Origin: Penelope pileata
Lineage: Eukaryota > Chordata > Aves > Galliformes > Cracidae
Direction: 5' to 3'
Assembly (NCBI GenBank): GCA_013396635.1
Contig: WBMW01001308.1
Coordinates: 820,390-884,389, forward strand
Length of the DNA stretch: 64,000 nt
A program made the translations under genes and the position numbers. The notes under the pieces are model-generated. The model made no database searches, had not been told where the DNA came from, and saw only the letters and a list, made by a program, of their open reading frames with translations. Shown in pieces: positions 48,901 to 62,981 of this stretch. Position 1 is the first letter of the stretch; the number at the start of each line of letters is the position of its first letter.

Positions 48901-50628
48901 CTGAGTAAAAAGTTAAGAAGTGAAACATGAAAAAGTAAGACCATTCATCTGTCTTGGTTAGTTCAAAACAAACAAGCAAGCAACTACTATTTCAAAAGCA
49001 ATCATAGACAAGGACTGCAGAGGAACATCATCCAGGGAAGCCCACCTCCAAAATGCCAGCTCTGCAGGTGCATTTTGAGTGGCATGCTGCGAAATCTGGC
49101 CTCGATGCTGTGACCTGCAGTAAGCACATCTGAGATTTGCTGAACCCCTCAATACAGGTGAGCTTTCAGCAGAAACTGAAGTAGTGCCAACGGTTCAGGA
49201 ATTAAGAGGATCTTTTACAAAGTTCAGGAACTTCGTATACATCCTCCATGTCCCCCAAGATTACTTCTGAGCCTTCTGCCTTTCCAGTCCCAGATTCAGG
49301 AGAATGCTTTGGGTTTAAGTCCTACTGATGCTGATGAAATACTTCTCAGAAGTGTGCTGAAGCTTGCATTTATTTTTTTGATCACAACAGTTATAGATTA
49401 TTCATTGCACAGTTCCTATTGTAAATGGGGCCACAGACCCACAGGATAGTACATGACACCCAAATATAAAACAACCTGTACAAATGCACTGTTCGTGAAA
49501 ATCAATCACTCCATCTGTCACTATTTAGGACATTTAATTAAATTCACTTTCATAATTGCTTCCAAATTACACGCATATAGAGCAAAGCAGGAACAACACT
49601 GGGTTTTCTAAGCAGTGATAATTCCAAGGTTCGTAGTTTTTAGTTTTACTAATCATTCTGTTAACCTCTAGTAAAGCTACAGGCCAGACTTCTGATCAGG
49701 AAAGTGAATATCACAGATGAGTTCCCTTTGAATATACAATTACATAACTGGCTCAGAATGAATTCATCTACTGCCACTTTATATTAAAAAAGCGCAGCCC
49801 AATGCTACTTATCAATGCATATATTTGCCAAATGTCAGCTAAGGATAAAGGGAGCAGATAGGATGTTTGAACTGTATATTATATATTTTTAAAGCTCTGT
49901 CCATCATATATCGCCTATCTTATAAACCTGGCCCACTGGAATACAAGGGTTTCCACGCAAATCCAAGACTTCTAGAACTCACGGCTATGAACATCCACCA
50001 CCTGTGAACTGATCTATTAAGGCACCAGAAAACCTCTGTGTATTTTCAGTGCAGTCACAGATTAACTGCATGGCACAAACTTGCTAAATCCAATCTTTTG
50101 TTTTCAAGCAATGCAGAAACTGTTTATTTGGCAATAAATCTGGCATTTCTACATAGCATTAAGTGAGATGTGCACATGAAAGCTGTAGGCATGTTGCAGA
50201 GACTCTTGATGTCTTCTTGAAGAACTTGGCTCTTCAAATTTAGCCTACGTCACTCACATACATATCATGGAGAGAAACATTGCATTGCTCGGATTATGAT
50301 TTTGGGGAGCAGCAGCAGAGAAAAAATGCAGAAGTAAATTTATAAAAATGAACAGAAAATGGCCCCAAATAAAACTGTGTGTAGAGAGAAAACAAAGGTA
50401 AGAGAAAGGAGTGAGGAAGCCAGCAGCGTTACATGATAGATTTGAGTCTCAGTTTTTAAACAACGATCAAGTCAAATAGTCAGAGTGCTTGGAAATATTT
50501 ACTAATTAGATTTCACATGAAAAATGCAAAAGCCAGTTTAGAAGCTGTTGGACCGATTTCCTTCTGGGTATTTACACTGTCTGTGACTGACCATATGCTT
50601 CAGAAGGGAAAAACACACAAGGCACATG

Positions 50629-50655
50629 GGAAGGAAGGAAGGAAGGAAGGAAGGA
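50629..50655. repeat. (GGAA)n microsatellite
   Basis: Six full GGAA units followed by GGA, uninterrupted, in intron 2. GGAA arrays can vary in length and can bind ETS factors, but no function is shown here. Confidence 0.95.
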
Positions 50656-53600
50656 GCTGCTGAGAAAGGGCCTAGCATTGATCCTGCTCCTGTCACCATG
50701 TCAACTTGTCAGGGGCACTGCACACCCTTGCCCAGAGCCCTGCTGACTGTGCACATACCTGCTGGTAGCTTTGAATTCAACTGAGTGCATTTCTATTATT
50801 TCCAGACTAAACGCCTGTATGTGTAGATGATGCCAAGTCTATACGGTTAATTTTCCAGAAAGCACAACATCTAGTTGGTGTGTGCTCTCTTGCTTTCTAA
50901 GTGGCAGCACATCAGCGATTTTTTTGAGCTTTGGGTGTGCTATGCCGTATCCAGTGTGCATATCTCTGAAAATAAAGCTAAGTGCTCATTGAAAGCATTT
51001 CGCTACATAGGTGCACGTTGTTAAGAATGTCTGGAGGTAGCAACAGATGCCACTTGTTCATTTTTCAACAATCTAGACCTTGACTTCTTCACCCCCAAAG
51101 AGCATAATATAATAAGCAAGCTGTTCAAATACAAAAGTTAGAGGTTTTAAAAATGTGTCTGTGTTGTTTTCCGAACAATTTGGTCCTTCCTAAGCAGAGC
51201 CAAGATGTGATTGGAACCTGCTTGCTCTCTGCAGAGTGCCAGGCTGCAGTGAGGAGGTGCAGAGGGGCAACATCTCAAGGCTAAGGGTGATTCAAATCCT
51301 GCAAGGGAGTGTCAGGAGACAACAAGAGAGGTGTGCAATAGAAGAGCCCAAGGACAAAGCAAGCAGTGCTAACTGCGTTCATGTTATTTTTAGCTGAAGA
51401 AGTCCAGAAAATAACAGTATGCTTTGAATGAGAACCAAAAATGGTGTGGCTTCCAATAAGCCATGAAAACATCATCCCTTGCCTCATTGCAAGGATTTCA
51501 ATGGCAGCTGCATTGACTGATTTTTTGTAGGAATATATATATTTTAAATCTCTTTTCTCCTTTATAGGTCAAGCTTTCTAGCTGCAATTCATCTCTTCAT
51601 ATACACTACAGGAACTGATCTCTGAGACAACATCTCTCTTCAGCAAGGGGATAAAGCTGTACAAAACCAACCCATCGGCTCAGCAATTCACCCTCTAGTT
51701 ATTCTCCAGAAGATGCACCAAATCATTCCAGAAGCTAGCTAAGATGGTGTTAAGAGTTTCCACTGTGGAGTTATGGAGTCTCTTAAAATTTATAACCCTG
51801 CTTTTACAGCATCCTTCTCAGGTCCAGTTGTATAAGTAACCTTCTGCAGTAATATATCATTAAGGTTACAGCAGATGTAATCAAACAATGTTGAACAGAA
51901 GGTTGTTTTTTTTTTTTTCTCCTCAGTAGAAAGCTCATTATGCACTATAATTTATATCTGTCATCAGTTCATAATACGGAGTCCAGAGTAAAGCTTATTA
52001 TTTAAAGTGATAAATACAATAAAAAGATCCAGTATTTGATTTGAGAAAATTATTTTAGTGATAAAGTGATAAACACAGCTGCTGTAGGATCAAAATCAAC
52101 AAATAATTTTTGCACGTTCTTTCCATCAATAAAAAGATTGGAACATGTGGGATATGTCATTTTAATATTTTCTTAATAGCCCCCTTTTATGCAAAGTTTT
52201 TAAAACATTTTCTATTTTAGACTAAAATTGCTATGGCAGAATGGATTACTTGGGGAAGCAAATACAAGAATCTATTCACATAATCCTAGGAAAAAGCCAC
52301 GTTCTGAGACTGAAGGTAATTACCAACTCTTTAGCCAAAGATTTAGATTTTCTATATTAAGAGATTTTAAAATCAGTCCCCTCTACAATTTCTTTTTTAA
52401 TACTTAGACTTATTTTTTTTCTAGTTCAAATTTAAGTTTCCTGTTCATATAAACACCAAAATTAATGGGTCACTTGATTTATTCAAAGTTCTCACTCTGA
52501 ATAGCGTATTATTCTTTTTTAATAGGCATCTAATCAGCTGCCTGGATAACACCTCCAGCTCCTGCACTCCTTTCCCACAATGTCACCTCCTTCCTGACAA
52601 GTACTGTCCTTGGGCACCTCTGTAGCATGCATGTACACAGGAAAAAATCAGTGTTATCCAGTGGAGAATTAACATCCTATTCCATGTCTCTAAAGACATT
52701 CAAATACACTTACAGGCAGAAACGATGTTGGTTGAAATTTCTTTTTAAAATTAGAATATTTTAAATCCCAAGGCTAGCATAGAAGCTTTTCAGCAAAAGA
52801 TGACATTTAATGCTTGATATACTTCTCTTTCATACAATCTCAGCTGTTTTTCAAACCCACATCACAAGCCACATGCTTTTAATTGCTCAACTAATTAAAA
52901 GGTGTTTTTTACCTTCCTGCAGATTTTCTCAAACTCATTTGAATGTTTACACTGAAACACCTGTTTCCAGAAGATAAACTATAGAGTCCCTGAATGTCAC
53001 ATAAACAGGACAGGCTGTACAGAGGTATTAACGAAATGCTTTGGCATTCAAAGTGCAGGGAATAGTTGCGTTCAGTGAAGGAGAGGATCTGTCTCCCTAT
53101 ATCCTGTCAACAGTGCCTCTTTGTTGAATACAAAATACACATTTCAAGATAATGCTCTCCTAATTTTCATGAAACAACACACATGGCAATGAGTAATTTT
53201 CATGCTACACTGGTGTAAAATTCTGCAACAGATTATGTTCCAGGAAACTGGCATTTTTGGTTGTGCAAATGCCAAAAACAATAGACACTAAAGCACCTAT
53301 CACCAGTTTGTGGTAATGAAAATTTATTTGTATACCATTCCTGTTTATCCACAATCCAGTGGATAGTCTGCTTAGATGCAGTGGGGATGGGTTCATTATA
53401 ATTATCTACAATAACAACAATTACCAGCACAATGAGTGATAAACTAAATCACTTCCCATCTGCATCCACTTTGATGTTGAATTTGAGATCCTCAGAATGT
53501 GTTACCTCGTTTACATTCATTAATACAATATGAATTCCCTACAGTGCCTTGGATAAATGTACCTGACTTTATTCTCCCATCTGCTGATCTAATATTATTA

Positions 53601-55943
53601 TTCCATTCAGAGCAATAGTCCTAATTATGCTCATTTGTAGTTTCAGTAGATATCCTTGCCCGACATGAATAATAAGTAGTCCTTGGAAACCAGTCATCTT
53701 GCTCATAACAAACTGCTTGGCTCCTAACTATCCCCTAAGAACCAATGCTGGTATTATATGAAAGCTTGGGCATTTGGTGTTTCTAATAAAACACAAAGCT
53801 TATCAATACTGTGTAACTCTGACAGTGCAATAGTGATAGCACCATTTTCCATCTGTTTACCTCACCAATTATATGATATTGTATTTCTGAAAAACGTCTT
53901 CAGCTGTGGTGCTCTAGAGTGTTCCCTCTTGGTACCATTTAGTGCTGAGGGGAGGAAAAAGGGTAACTGCATTACTCTAATTTTATATTGTAATGCTCTG
54001 AAAAACTTTGTAAAAGGAATGCTGAGTACTAGTAAGGTCATGCTCAAAGTCACACAAACACTGCACTTGTTGCAGGAAGATCCAGTGACTAGCATGGAAA
54101 GGACCAACACACCTTTCCTCTCCTTTAGAAGCAGCGGGGTGCAGGTGGCAGGAGCCCTGTCTGCATTTCCACCCCATAGATGCACTGGGTTTGAACACCA
54201 GGAATCATTTTGCCTTGCATGCTCAGTGGGTAAGAAAGGAAAACACTCTGTCACTGTTAACTAAACTCAGGCAACCAGCCAAATTATTTTCTCTATTTAT
54301 CACAGTGCTACTAGCAGCTGGCAGCAAACTCAGCAGAGAAGTTTGAGCTGCTCTTCTCTGGAGGCAGCGGGGACACAGCTGAGCCAGTGCTCTGCAGCAG
54401 TAGCCTCCATCTGCCCACACAAACTTGAGTGCCCTGGCAGCCAGGAATGGAGAGACAAAGACAAATTGCTATGGGGTAATCTAGAGCACTGGTAAAGGTT
54501 GTGGTAGAGCACAAAACCTGCTGACCAAAACAACTGCTGATTGACCATCGAAATGCAACAGATTGTTTCTCATTTGTACAAAGAGAGCAGCGGTCAGCCT
54601 CGAGTCAGACCTGCCAGCTTCACTTCTCATAGTTCTTTCAAGGATGGGGATGAAATCATGGTTTCAACAAATCCCAAGAGGACATGATGGTCAAATGAGC
54701 TGTGATTTTACCAAGTACTAGAGTTTTTCTCCCACAATAAAGCTGTTAGAAAATATAACTTTGTGGGAAGTTGAAGTTTTTATAGGTAATTAAATTTTGA
54801 AATTATTTCTGAATTATTTGTTGCCTGCTGTCAAAACACTTCACATTCCTGATTAACCTGTTACAAGATTTATTATGCTTTACACTGACTAGAAACTATT
54901 CAGAGATGGTCTGTATCAAAGGTAAGAGACTCTCATATTCATTACCAAAATTCAGTTTTAAAAAGGATGAAAAGGATATTAATAATCTCTTAAGGCCTTT
55001 CTTCTGAATATATTAAAACACACGAAATTGCACTATATAAGGTATTAGACATTCAGATATATTTCCTGAAAATCATGGCTCAGTAAAGTTAGCATTGGAC
55101 TAGAAACATCCTCCAAACAGGCTTTTTTTGGAGGAGACAAAACCTTTTATGTATTGATTAAAATATTCAGGTTTCTTGCACTGACTCATCTCTCATTGGT
55201 CCTGTTGAATCTTCCCCCCCTCCACTCTTTCAAAAGGCACATGGTCTTGCTCCTCTGGGAATGTTTTCCTGCAGAAAGTGTTCTGTCACCTTTTAAGATT
55301 TCTTCTTTTCATGAACATTAGCTAACAGATTTTAGCAACGATGTCACCCAACCACCTAAAAGTAGGCTAAATGACCTCATAAGCAGTGATCAGGATCCAG
55401 TTTTATGCAACTGCACAGCGAGTTGTGCTGTCACTAGAGTTACAACTTTCATAAATAACAGCAGCCTTATTTTTCCAGGAGCAGATGTGGGTTATAGATG
55501 GCTGAGTTACGCTGTTCACTATGAATCACAGCATCTACTACTCTGCTTTACTGTGAATAGACATAGACAGATGCTAACATACCTTCATGTTCACAGACAC
55601 AGATATATTTTTTCAAGACAGCTCCAGGCCTCACAGCTTTGGCATTGTCTCTAAACCACTCTGAAAAGCTTTGCAGATTTTCTGCTCATGCAACATTTTA
55701 AAACCATTTTGCTTGGGCAATGTGCCAGGAAGAAAATGATTTAATCACAGAACAGGCATAGAGAAAGCACTTACAATAACAGATCTCAAAATACTGAGGA
55801 TATTTCTTAATTTATAAACATTTTAATGGAATAATAGAGGAGTCAGGAGTTTTTTTTTTTAAGGTCAGAAGGATTAACTACGTATATTTATACATTTTCC
55901 GTATTTCCTGCTACACACCAGTGCAGTGGTTAATTAGTTTAGC

Positions 55944-55995
55944 TCTCAAGAAAAATCCACTGTGCAATCTAATGTTAGTGGATTTTTCTTTGAGA
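55944..55995. repeat. Near-perfect inverted repeat (hairpin)
   Basis: The left arm TCTCAAGAAAAATCCACT (55944-55961) pairs with the right arm (55977-55995, AGTGGATTTTTCTTTGAGA) over 18 bp with a single one-base bulge, around a 15-base loop. It lies in intron 2. It is shorter than a usual microRNA precursor and could be the remnant of a small inverted-repeat element. Confidence 0.9.
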
Positions 55996-58900
55996 AAGAA
56001 CACCACAGACTGAGTTCCTCATTCGCAGATTCCCACTCTGTGAGCAAAACAGAAATTTCTCTACTAGCCTAGAATACATTCTGTTTCTCCCAGGCTATTT
56101 CCATGATCCTTTGTAATTTGCTCTTTTATTCTAATATCTAAGTTTCTCCAAGAAATAAAAATTTTAATAATAGGGATTTGTTTTCATGCTTGATTCCTTC
56201 CTGTATTACTAACTAGGTTACTGGTGGCACATACTTGTACATTTGCGAACCGGAGAGAATAAAAAAACCCCAAATCATGGCTTTTAAACACACATATTTT
56301 CAAGGCAGTAGAGATAAATGGCTTTCAGGTGAGAGTGAAAAGAAGAAGGAAAATGGTTCTTTTAAGTTAAAAAATACCAAACTACATCCCTGACCCCAAC
56401 TCTCAGAACAAATAATGTTTTCACTGAAGACTGACCTGCAAACGTTCATATCTCAAAAAAACTTGAAAAAAAATATAAGTTACTATTGTACCTTTAGAAA
56501 TAGCAGCTTTCATCAGTCCTGCAGAAATGTACAACTCTTGTGGCTGTGCATTGGAGGTACAAATGCATTTAGCATTGCATACTTTTTTCTTCTTTCTCAG
56601 GGGTCATACTTATTCGGGTAAAATAATCAAACAGTGAGATCATCCTTTTGACTTTGGGTATCAAAATGGCCTATAAGGCAGCAAGGATTTCCTTTAGAGG
56701 AGCCAAAGATATTGATGTAGCATAGAGCCAACAGGAGAAGCAGAGGACAAGCTAATTAGAACACAGATTACAGAGTAGCAAGCATCAGAAAGGGATGTTC
56801 TGGCCCAGCCACATCAAAGGGCAGAGTCATCAGGCATTAATTTGGGATAAAGTTGAATAACCTGCTGGCCTGCTCTCCAATTGTAAATTTAGCAATGAGT
56901 CACAAGAGATAGCAGAGGAAAAGGCTGCAGTGAGAAGTGGTTTTTGCTCCCAAGCAGTGCTTTTTGGAGCAGTTGTCAGAGAACTCACAGGAGGAGAAGC
57001 AGCAGTTCCTTTGAGGCTGTGCACAGATGTGATGCCAAAAACCAATCAGTTTTGAACATAGGAATGGTCACTATTCTCAAGATTTTATAACAATGATGTT
57101 TAGTTTTCCAAGTAGAAACTAGGTAAGACTGGTGATATTTGTGGAGGAGAAAATAAAACCAGTAGTAAAAGGGAGCAAGTATACTCCACGTATGGGAACA
57201 GACTTAAGAAGTTCCCTCTGTCTCTTAAAACTCAGCAAAGTGAAACAGCAAAGAAAACAAGGCTGCACAAGTGAAAATTTGTCTTTTTAAAAGCACAAGT
57301 CCTGTCTAGATGAAAGAAAAAAAATAAAAGGAACAAAAATGCTGGAAAATAAAATGAAAATCTAAAGTAAGATCAAATAAAAGCACTAAATCATCAACAA
57401 GCATCTTGCTGCAGCAATAAATTTGACTAATAAAAGGTGTTTATGAGTGTATCAGAAGTAAGACGCCTGCCAGAGAGTATATTGAAGGAAGGGATTATGG
57501 AGGGATAAAAGGATCACTCAAGGAAGAGTGGGTCAGAGTAGAAAAACTGATCAATTTACAAGAGTGTTCATGAAGCTAATTAAGAAGGTTCCCACATCAC
57601 TGTCTTTATTTTAATGGGAGATGAATCTTAGGGGCTGTCTGTAGTCAATCAGTTCTGAGAGCAAAACAGTCTAAGGGATTATTCAGTTTGGATAGAACTG
57701 CAGCTTCTCAGCAAGATATAACCAGAGATACCTGCGTGTGTTATCTTGCAACAGCAGTGCTGTGACATCCTCAGTGTAGGATCTGGTCCAAATTCCACAT
57801 GTACAGAGAGAAAGCCAGAAATACATAGAAACTTTACAAGGTTATTTTTCCTAAAAAGGTTAGGTCAAGTACATCCTGCTAATAATTTAGGTAGAAAAAA
57901 TGTGGTACTGACTTACTGGAGCAAGAGTTTCACTGCAGAAATGCCAGATCTCCTCTAACTGATACAAGCCATTGAATCTCCTGGGCTGTTTTGCCACTCT
58001 TTTTGGTTCCCTGAGGATTTGAGGTTATGAGCCTCAGCTGTCTCACATTACTGCAGCCCCACTGAAATGACAAGCAGTTCCTAGCAGGCATATCTCTGTA
58101 GGCATCTCCACATTTGACTTGCTGCCATACAAGCCATTGCTCCCCATAAATAGGACAGCAGCCCATCAGCCAGCTGAGCCTGGACATGCCACACATGCAC
58201 ACAGACAGGATAAGGTCACTTTTGGACCTTGACATTTTTTAGAGAAACACTACAGTCAAAAAAAAGAGCAACATGAAGAGACACAGCGTTTAGAAACAAA
58301 ACATTAGTAAATGAACAGACGATGTTGGTAGGGTTGGTAAACAAAGAACACACACCATATGTCTTCCAGGTGGTGGTTTTGATCACACCTTCAGTAAGAT
58401 TTTAATCAACAGGAGTTGAGATCTTATTTACCACAAATGATTCGTGAGGTCTTTTCACAGCCTCCTTTGCGATTCTGTAATTTAATTGTCCGGATTGCTA
58501 AATGGGATCAATTGGCTGACTGCCTTCATCACAAGGACATTTCCTGATCTTAAAGCATGTAGTTTATTTTGGGAGCATGCCAGGCTGCAAAACAGACGCT
58601 GGTGTAGATTGGGATCTCACCAGAAACAGGAGTGTACAGTCACAGCTTAAAAAAACAGTAACCAGAGCTACTACTCTGTCTTTCACTGAGTGTGTAGGAC
58701 GTGAACTGTAATATTAAGCCTGATGCTGCTGTTCATTTGCAAGGTGCAAACAGTTCTGCAGACTGTTTGCTAGAAATTTAATCTCCTAGGGAGATCAATG
58801 GACATATGAAAGCAATTCTATTGACTGCTATTAATAATACTGTCTTAGAAAAGAGTCATCTGGCTGTGAACAGCCAATATCTGCAAAGACATCTGCATAC

Positions 58901-59390
58901 AGCCTCATGCCAAGGTGACATATGAGGAAGATTGATTTCTCTGAGCTGAAGAGGAGAGAAACTCTTACCAGTTGGATTCATAGGCAATGACTTTGTGTGG
59001 ACAAATCCTGCCTGTGTCACTCACACTGGAAACTTGCTTGCACGGGCAAAACAAGCAGAATGCACTGATGGAAGACACAAGAATTATTTGCTTTATGGCT
59101 CGCTCCCTGGATCTTCCAACTTTGAAAGAAATGGGAGTGTACATAGATATTTCAGTTTGAGTGAAAACACAGCCTGCCCCAGTAGCTTCAGATGCTTAAC
59201 ACCTCCTTTTATAGTCAACTGTGTTTAACACTCAGCTCTGCTTAGAAGCCGTAAAATATCTTAGCAGAATATGAGACATACACAACATACATAAATATTG
59301 GGAAGCATTAACCTATAGTTTCTCTAAGTTCTGAGATGCCATTTCATTACTGTTCTTGTTTCTGCAGACTGTAGGCAAAACAGGATGGGA

Positions 59391-59449
59391 AACTGAAGGG
59401 GTTTATTTAAGGTCCCTTCCAGCCTGAACCATTCTATGATTCTATGATA
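59391..59449 (+). mobile_element. CR1 LINE 3'-end fragment
   Basis: TTTAAGGTCCCTTCCAGCCT and GAACCATTCTATGATTCTATGAT match the CR1 3' end, with two good copies of the terminal ATTCTATG repeat. The copy is strongly 5'-truncated and its left boundary is uncertain. It lies antisense to TRPC7 in intron 2. Confidence 0.88.
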
Positions 59450-62400
59450 AAACAGTAATATGGGAAAAAGTGAATGTGTTTTGTAGTTTTCCATAAAAGA
59501 TGGAAAATAATCATTAAGACAGTGACTAAAATAGGATGTGGTTTTGAGAGAGAAAATAAGTTCAACCTAGGAGAGCTAGGATCCCACTAATCAACAAAGG
59601 GATGAAGACTCCCTCTCTTTCCAAGGACAATGCCGATAAAGGACCGGATTCACAGCTCTAAATCAGGCTCCTGATCTACACTGTCCTTGCTCCAGTGGAT
59701 CTTGATTTTTCTGTTTTATTGTAAGTATAAAATGCAAACTGGAAAAAATGAGAAAGTCATGAACTTCTTAACTTCTAGCTTTCAGATGGGTTATACAGAA
59801 ATAGCAGAGCACTGAGTTAAAGTTGTTTTTTCAGCTTGGGCTTCCTTCACGGTGGAAGGGTGCCATTGCATAAAGATCTGCGAAGATACATAGAGACTCC
59901 AATGTTTACTTTTATCTTTTCTGAAATTTTAAGGAGCCACATTAGATGGCTTTCCTACCTGCCTCATTTTTGCCAGCTGCCATGTCATTTAACACACCCA
60001 AATTGCTAGTATTTTCAGTAGAAACAACCAGTTCAATCAGTTTTAATCTTATTTTGGGGGAGGAGGATATTTTGGTTGAATTATTTATTTTTAGACTCCT
60101 GGACTATGTCTTGCAAAGCAATTTATTTTCTCATGTTTGTAAGAAAGCTTGTTTTTTGGAGGACTTTGTCACTAGAGAATTTAAATTTAAAAAATGAAAT
60201 TGCTTCTGTACGAATGTAACATTATTCCACATTTTTCTTTTTTTCCTCATAAGCAAGCTTTGCAAAAGTGACATTTGCTTGAAATAATGGCTCTGTAATA
60301 TTGATTCAAGGTATCCATTTGTTCTAAATAGCTGAACAGATTCTCATCTTCTGCAGTCTCACCTCAGCTTCCGTGAAGAAGCACTGATCTAACCCAACAG
60401 CCTCTCTGCTCCAATAACACCATTGGCATTGATCGGCTCTGTCAGATGCCATCTTTCTTCCAGCTCCAGGTCTTCACTGTTACTGTCCTTTTCAACACGT
60501 GGGAAGTTATACACTAGCTGGCTGTCTTGATCTTGTTTATGAGCCAAATCAACGCATCAAGAAAGGAGTTCAATAGGGCAGTATATCCACCCCAGATTGA
60601 CAAGCAGAACATCTACTCTTGGTGTTAAAGACCTATTGATCAGTCAGCAGAATTGCTGCCAAAGGTCAGCAGTGAGATTTAGCGTGTCTGGGCTTCCATT
60701 TTCACCTTAATAATACTCCTGTGAATGGTACATTAGAGATCTAGGCAGCAAGCAGCAAGTGAGTGGCATTGCATTTATAATTTAATTACCTTACGCTAAG
60801 AGTTTCTTCAGCGGTAGGTTATTTAACCCTTAATTTCTATTATTTCTTCACCTACATTATTAAAATCTTGCTTGTGTCCTTCAATTTCAAGGAGTTTTTG
60901 TATCTCTTGAAAACCATGTTTTTAAGACTGCACATAAATATCTGTTTCAAAATAATTCCAGGTGATAATTTTATAAATCTGTTAAACATCAATGGTAATT
61001 ACAGAACTGCAGTAATAAAAAGTATGAAGTTGTGGAAAATATTATTTTAAGACACACAAAATAAGATCTCTGGAGCTTGTCTGATTTCATATTTTTTTCA
61101 TCTTTTACAGAGTTCTTAAATACATTTTCAGCAAATGCATGCTTTTCTAGAAGTTAATTCTCAAAATGTCATGTTCTCTTTAAAAAGCCTCTGCTGTATT
61201 CTGTGCCACATTGATTATGTTAATGAGAATAAATATTTCTGAATACATCCATAAATCTCATTTTTTCTGCAGTGAGAATGCCTTATAGTCTTGAGAAGTT
61301 TCTTGTTTATTGAAATGTTAATATACTATAAGAATATAAGAAATTTGAAGTCAACTACTGGAGAATTTTAACTTCAGCGATACCTCACTAATACACAGAG
61401 GTGTGTGTTGTACAGAACCTCCTAACTGGGCGGTGAAAGTGGAAAGCATTCCTGGAAATGCAATAAATTGGCAAAGGTTTTGCAATGATTTTCCTGTATT
61501 GATTTATTCACATCCATTTGTCAGCCTGGGGAGCTGTAGGCTAATCATCATGACGCTATTCAACATTCAATCTTGTTTGTTCCTGCAGGATTCATGTACC
61601 TGCCAGTGCCAGTCTAGACCACGCTGGCAGCTCTATGAACAAAAGGAAGAATTCTTGTAGATTTGCATTTCTTCAGCAAGACACTTATCAGAGCTGACAG
61701 GCATGCAATACTAAGACTGCTCATGCTCCACAAAGGAGATATTTTTCTACTGAAAAGGAGATGGAACATAAATGAGATATTAATGTTGTTAACTGTTTGG
61801 GTGAATCCACAGAGCTTTCACACCAAAGTAACTCTTAAGCACAAAACTCAGTGAGAATGCTTTTTCTAGAATGCCCTGCAGATGAAACCTCTCCTCTAAA
61901 TTGCTTTGTCCTTCTAATTCTGATTCACAAGGGAAAAAAGTTTGTCTAAAAAAGTCTGTGCTTTGGGTACCTTTTCCCTCACTACACTGTTTCAAAGGTA
62001 ACAGCTTGAGAACGTGCTTCTTGTCTCTTTCAAATTAGAAAACATATAGCTGTAAGTCACGAAATGGATGCTTTAACACTTGAATAGTTTTCTAAATTAA
62101 AAAAAATGGATTTCTGGCAGGCATCCTACCCCAGTTTACTCACAATATAGGCTTTATTACCCCAGTGTCATTGATCATGATTGTAGCTGTACAATAACTA
62201 TATGTCAGAAAACAGCCTTAAGTTGATGACTGAGCCACTGAAAATGAGATTTTTCATGACTAATTTATTTTATAAAGGGAGACAATGCTATTTATGGCAT
62301 GTAAATGACTTAGAGAAATAATGCAAATGACATTGGACGTTTACAAACTCATTATGATAATGCAAATATTGAATAACTTGTCAGAGTTCTGCAAGTTCCA

Positions 62401-62981
62401 CTGTTGTTTGGTATGATAATTGACTTCATAAAAATTTCTTTATAAGTTCCCCCCTCCTTCTTCATGAAATTCATCATACAAAGATGCAGTACTCAACCAT
62501 TAAGATGCAATGCAATTTTAAGTATTTTGCAGAAAACCAAATGTGCTTAATTTGTACCTTTTATCATTGAAAAAGAACTAGGTGTTCTAGATTCTTAATT
62601 AAAGTTTTGAACTCTGCTTTTAAAAATAGATTGCTCAATTGAAAAGACTTACCTTTCTTACAGGAAATGGATCTTCATATTTGGAATAAAATAATTTAAT
62701 TTTTATTCCTGCTGCAAATTAAAGGTTCTAAGCAATCACAGTGTACATCATAAAAATTCCCTGTAAGGATGGCACTGCTACAATAGGCAATATTTAGTTC
62801 CAAATACTTATCTGCAGAATGCACAGTGTTCTAGATCTGTGTGTTGTGAACACATAGTGACAGATTCTATATCTTCTGTTTCCTCCCCCCAAGACTACAA
62901 GCCAAGACTTGATTAAACAAGTGAAATAAACAGCACACTGAACACACTCAACCCAAGGAAAATGCCATGGAAGTAAATTAC

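Larger units (their letters stand above)
44726..62981 (-). other. TRPC7 intron 2 (18,256 bp), no other gene seen
   Basis: This is the largest intron, between AAG/GTAATT and CCCTTAG. It is AT-rich. It holds a CR1 3' end (59391-59449), a GGAA microsatellite (50629-50655), an 18-bp-stem hairpin (55944-55995), T runs (for example 51906-51918), an old interspersed repeat (about 45835-45925) and two identical octamer-type sites (62318-62367). Short open frames occur throughout, but none has recognisable protein content or splice context. Confidence 0.85.

Noticed and set aside
53758..54264. Plus-strand open frame of 168 codons in intron 2
   Set aside because: It is the longest non-TRPC7 frame on the plus strand, but it has no family resemblance, and three other open frames overlap it in antisense. 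Treated as chance.
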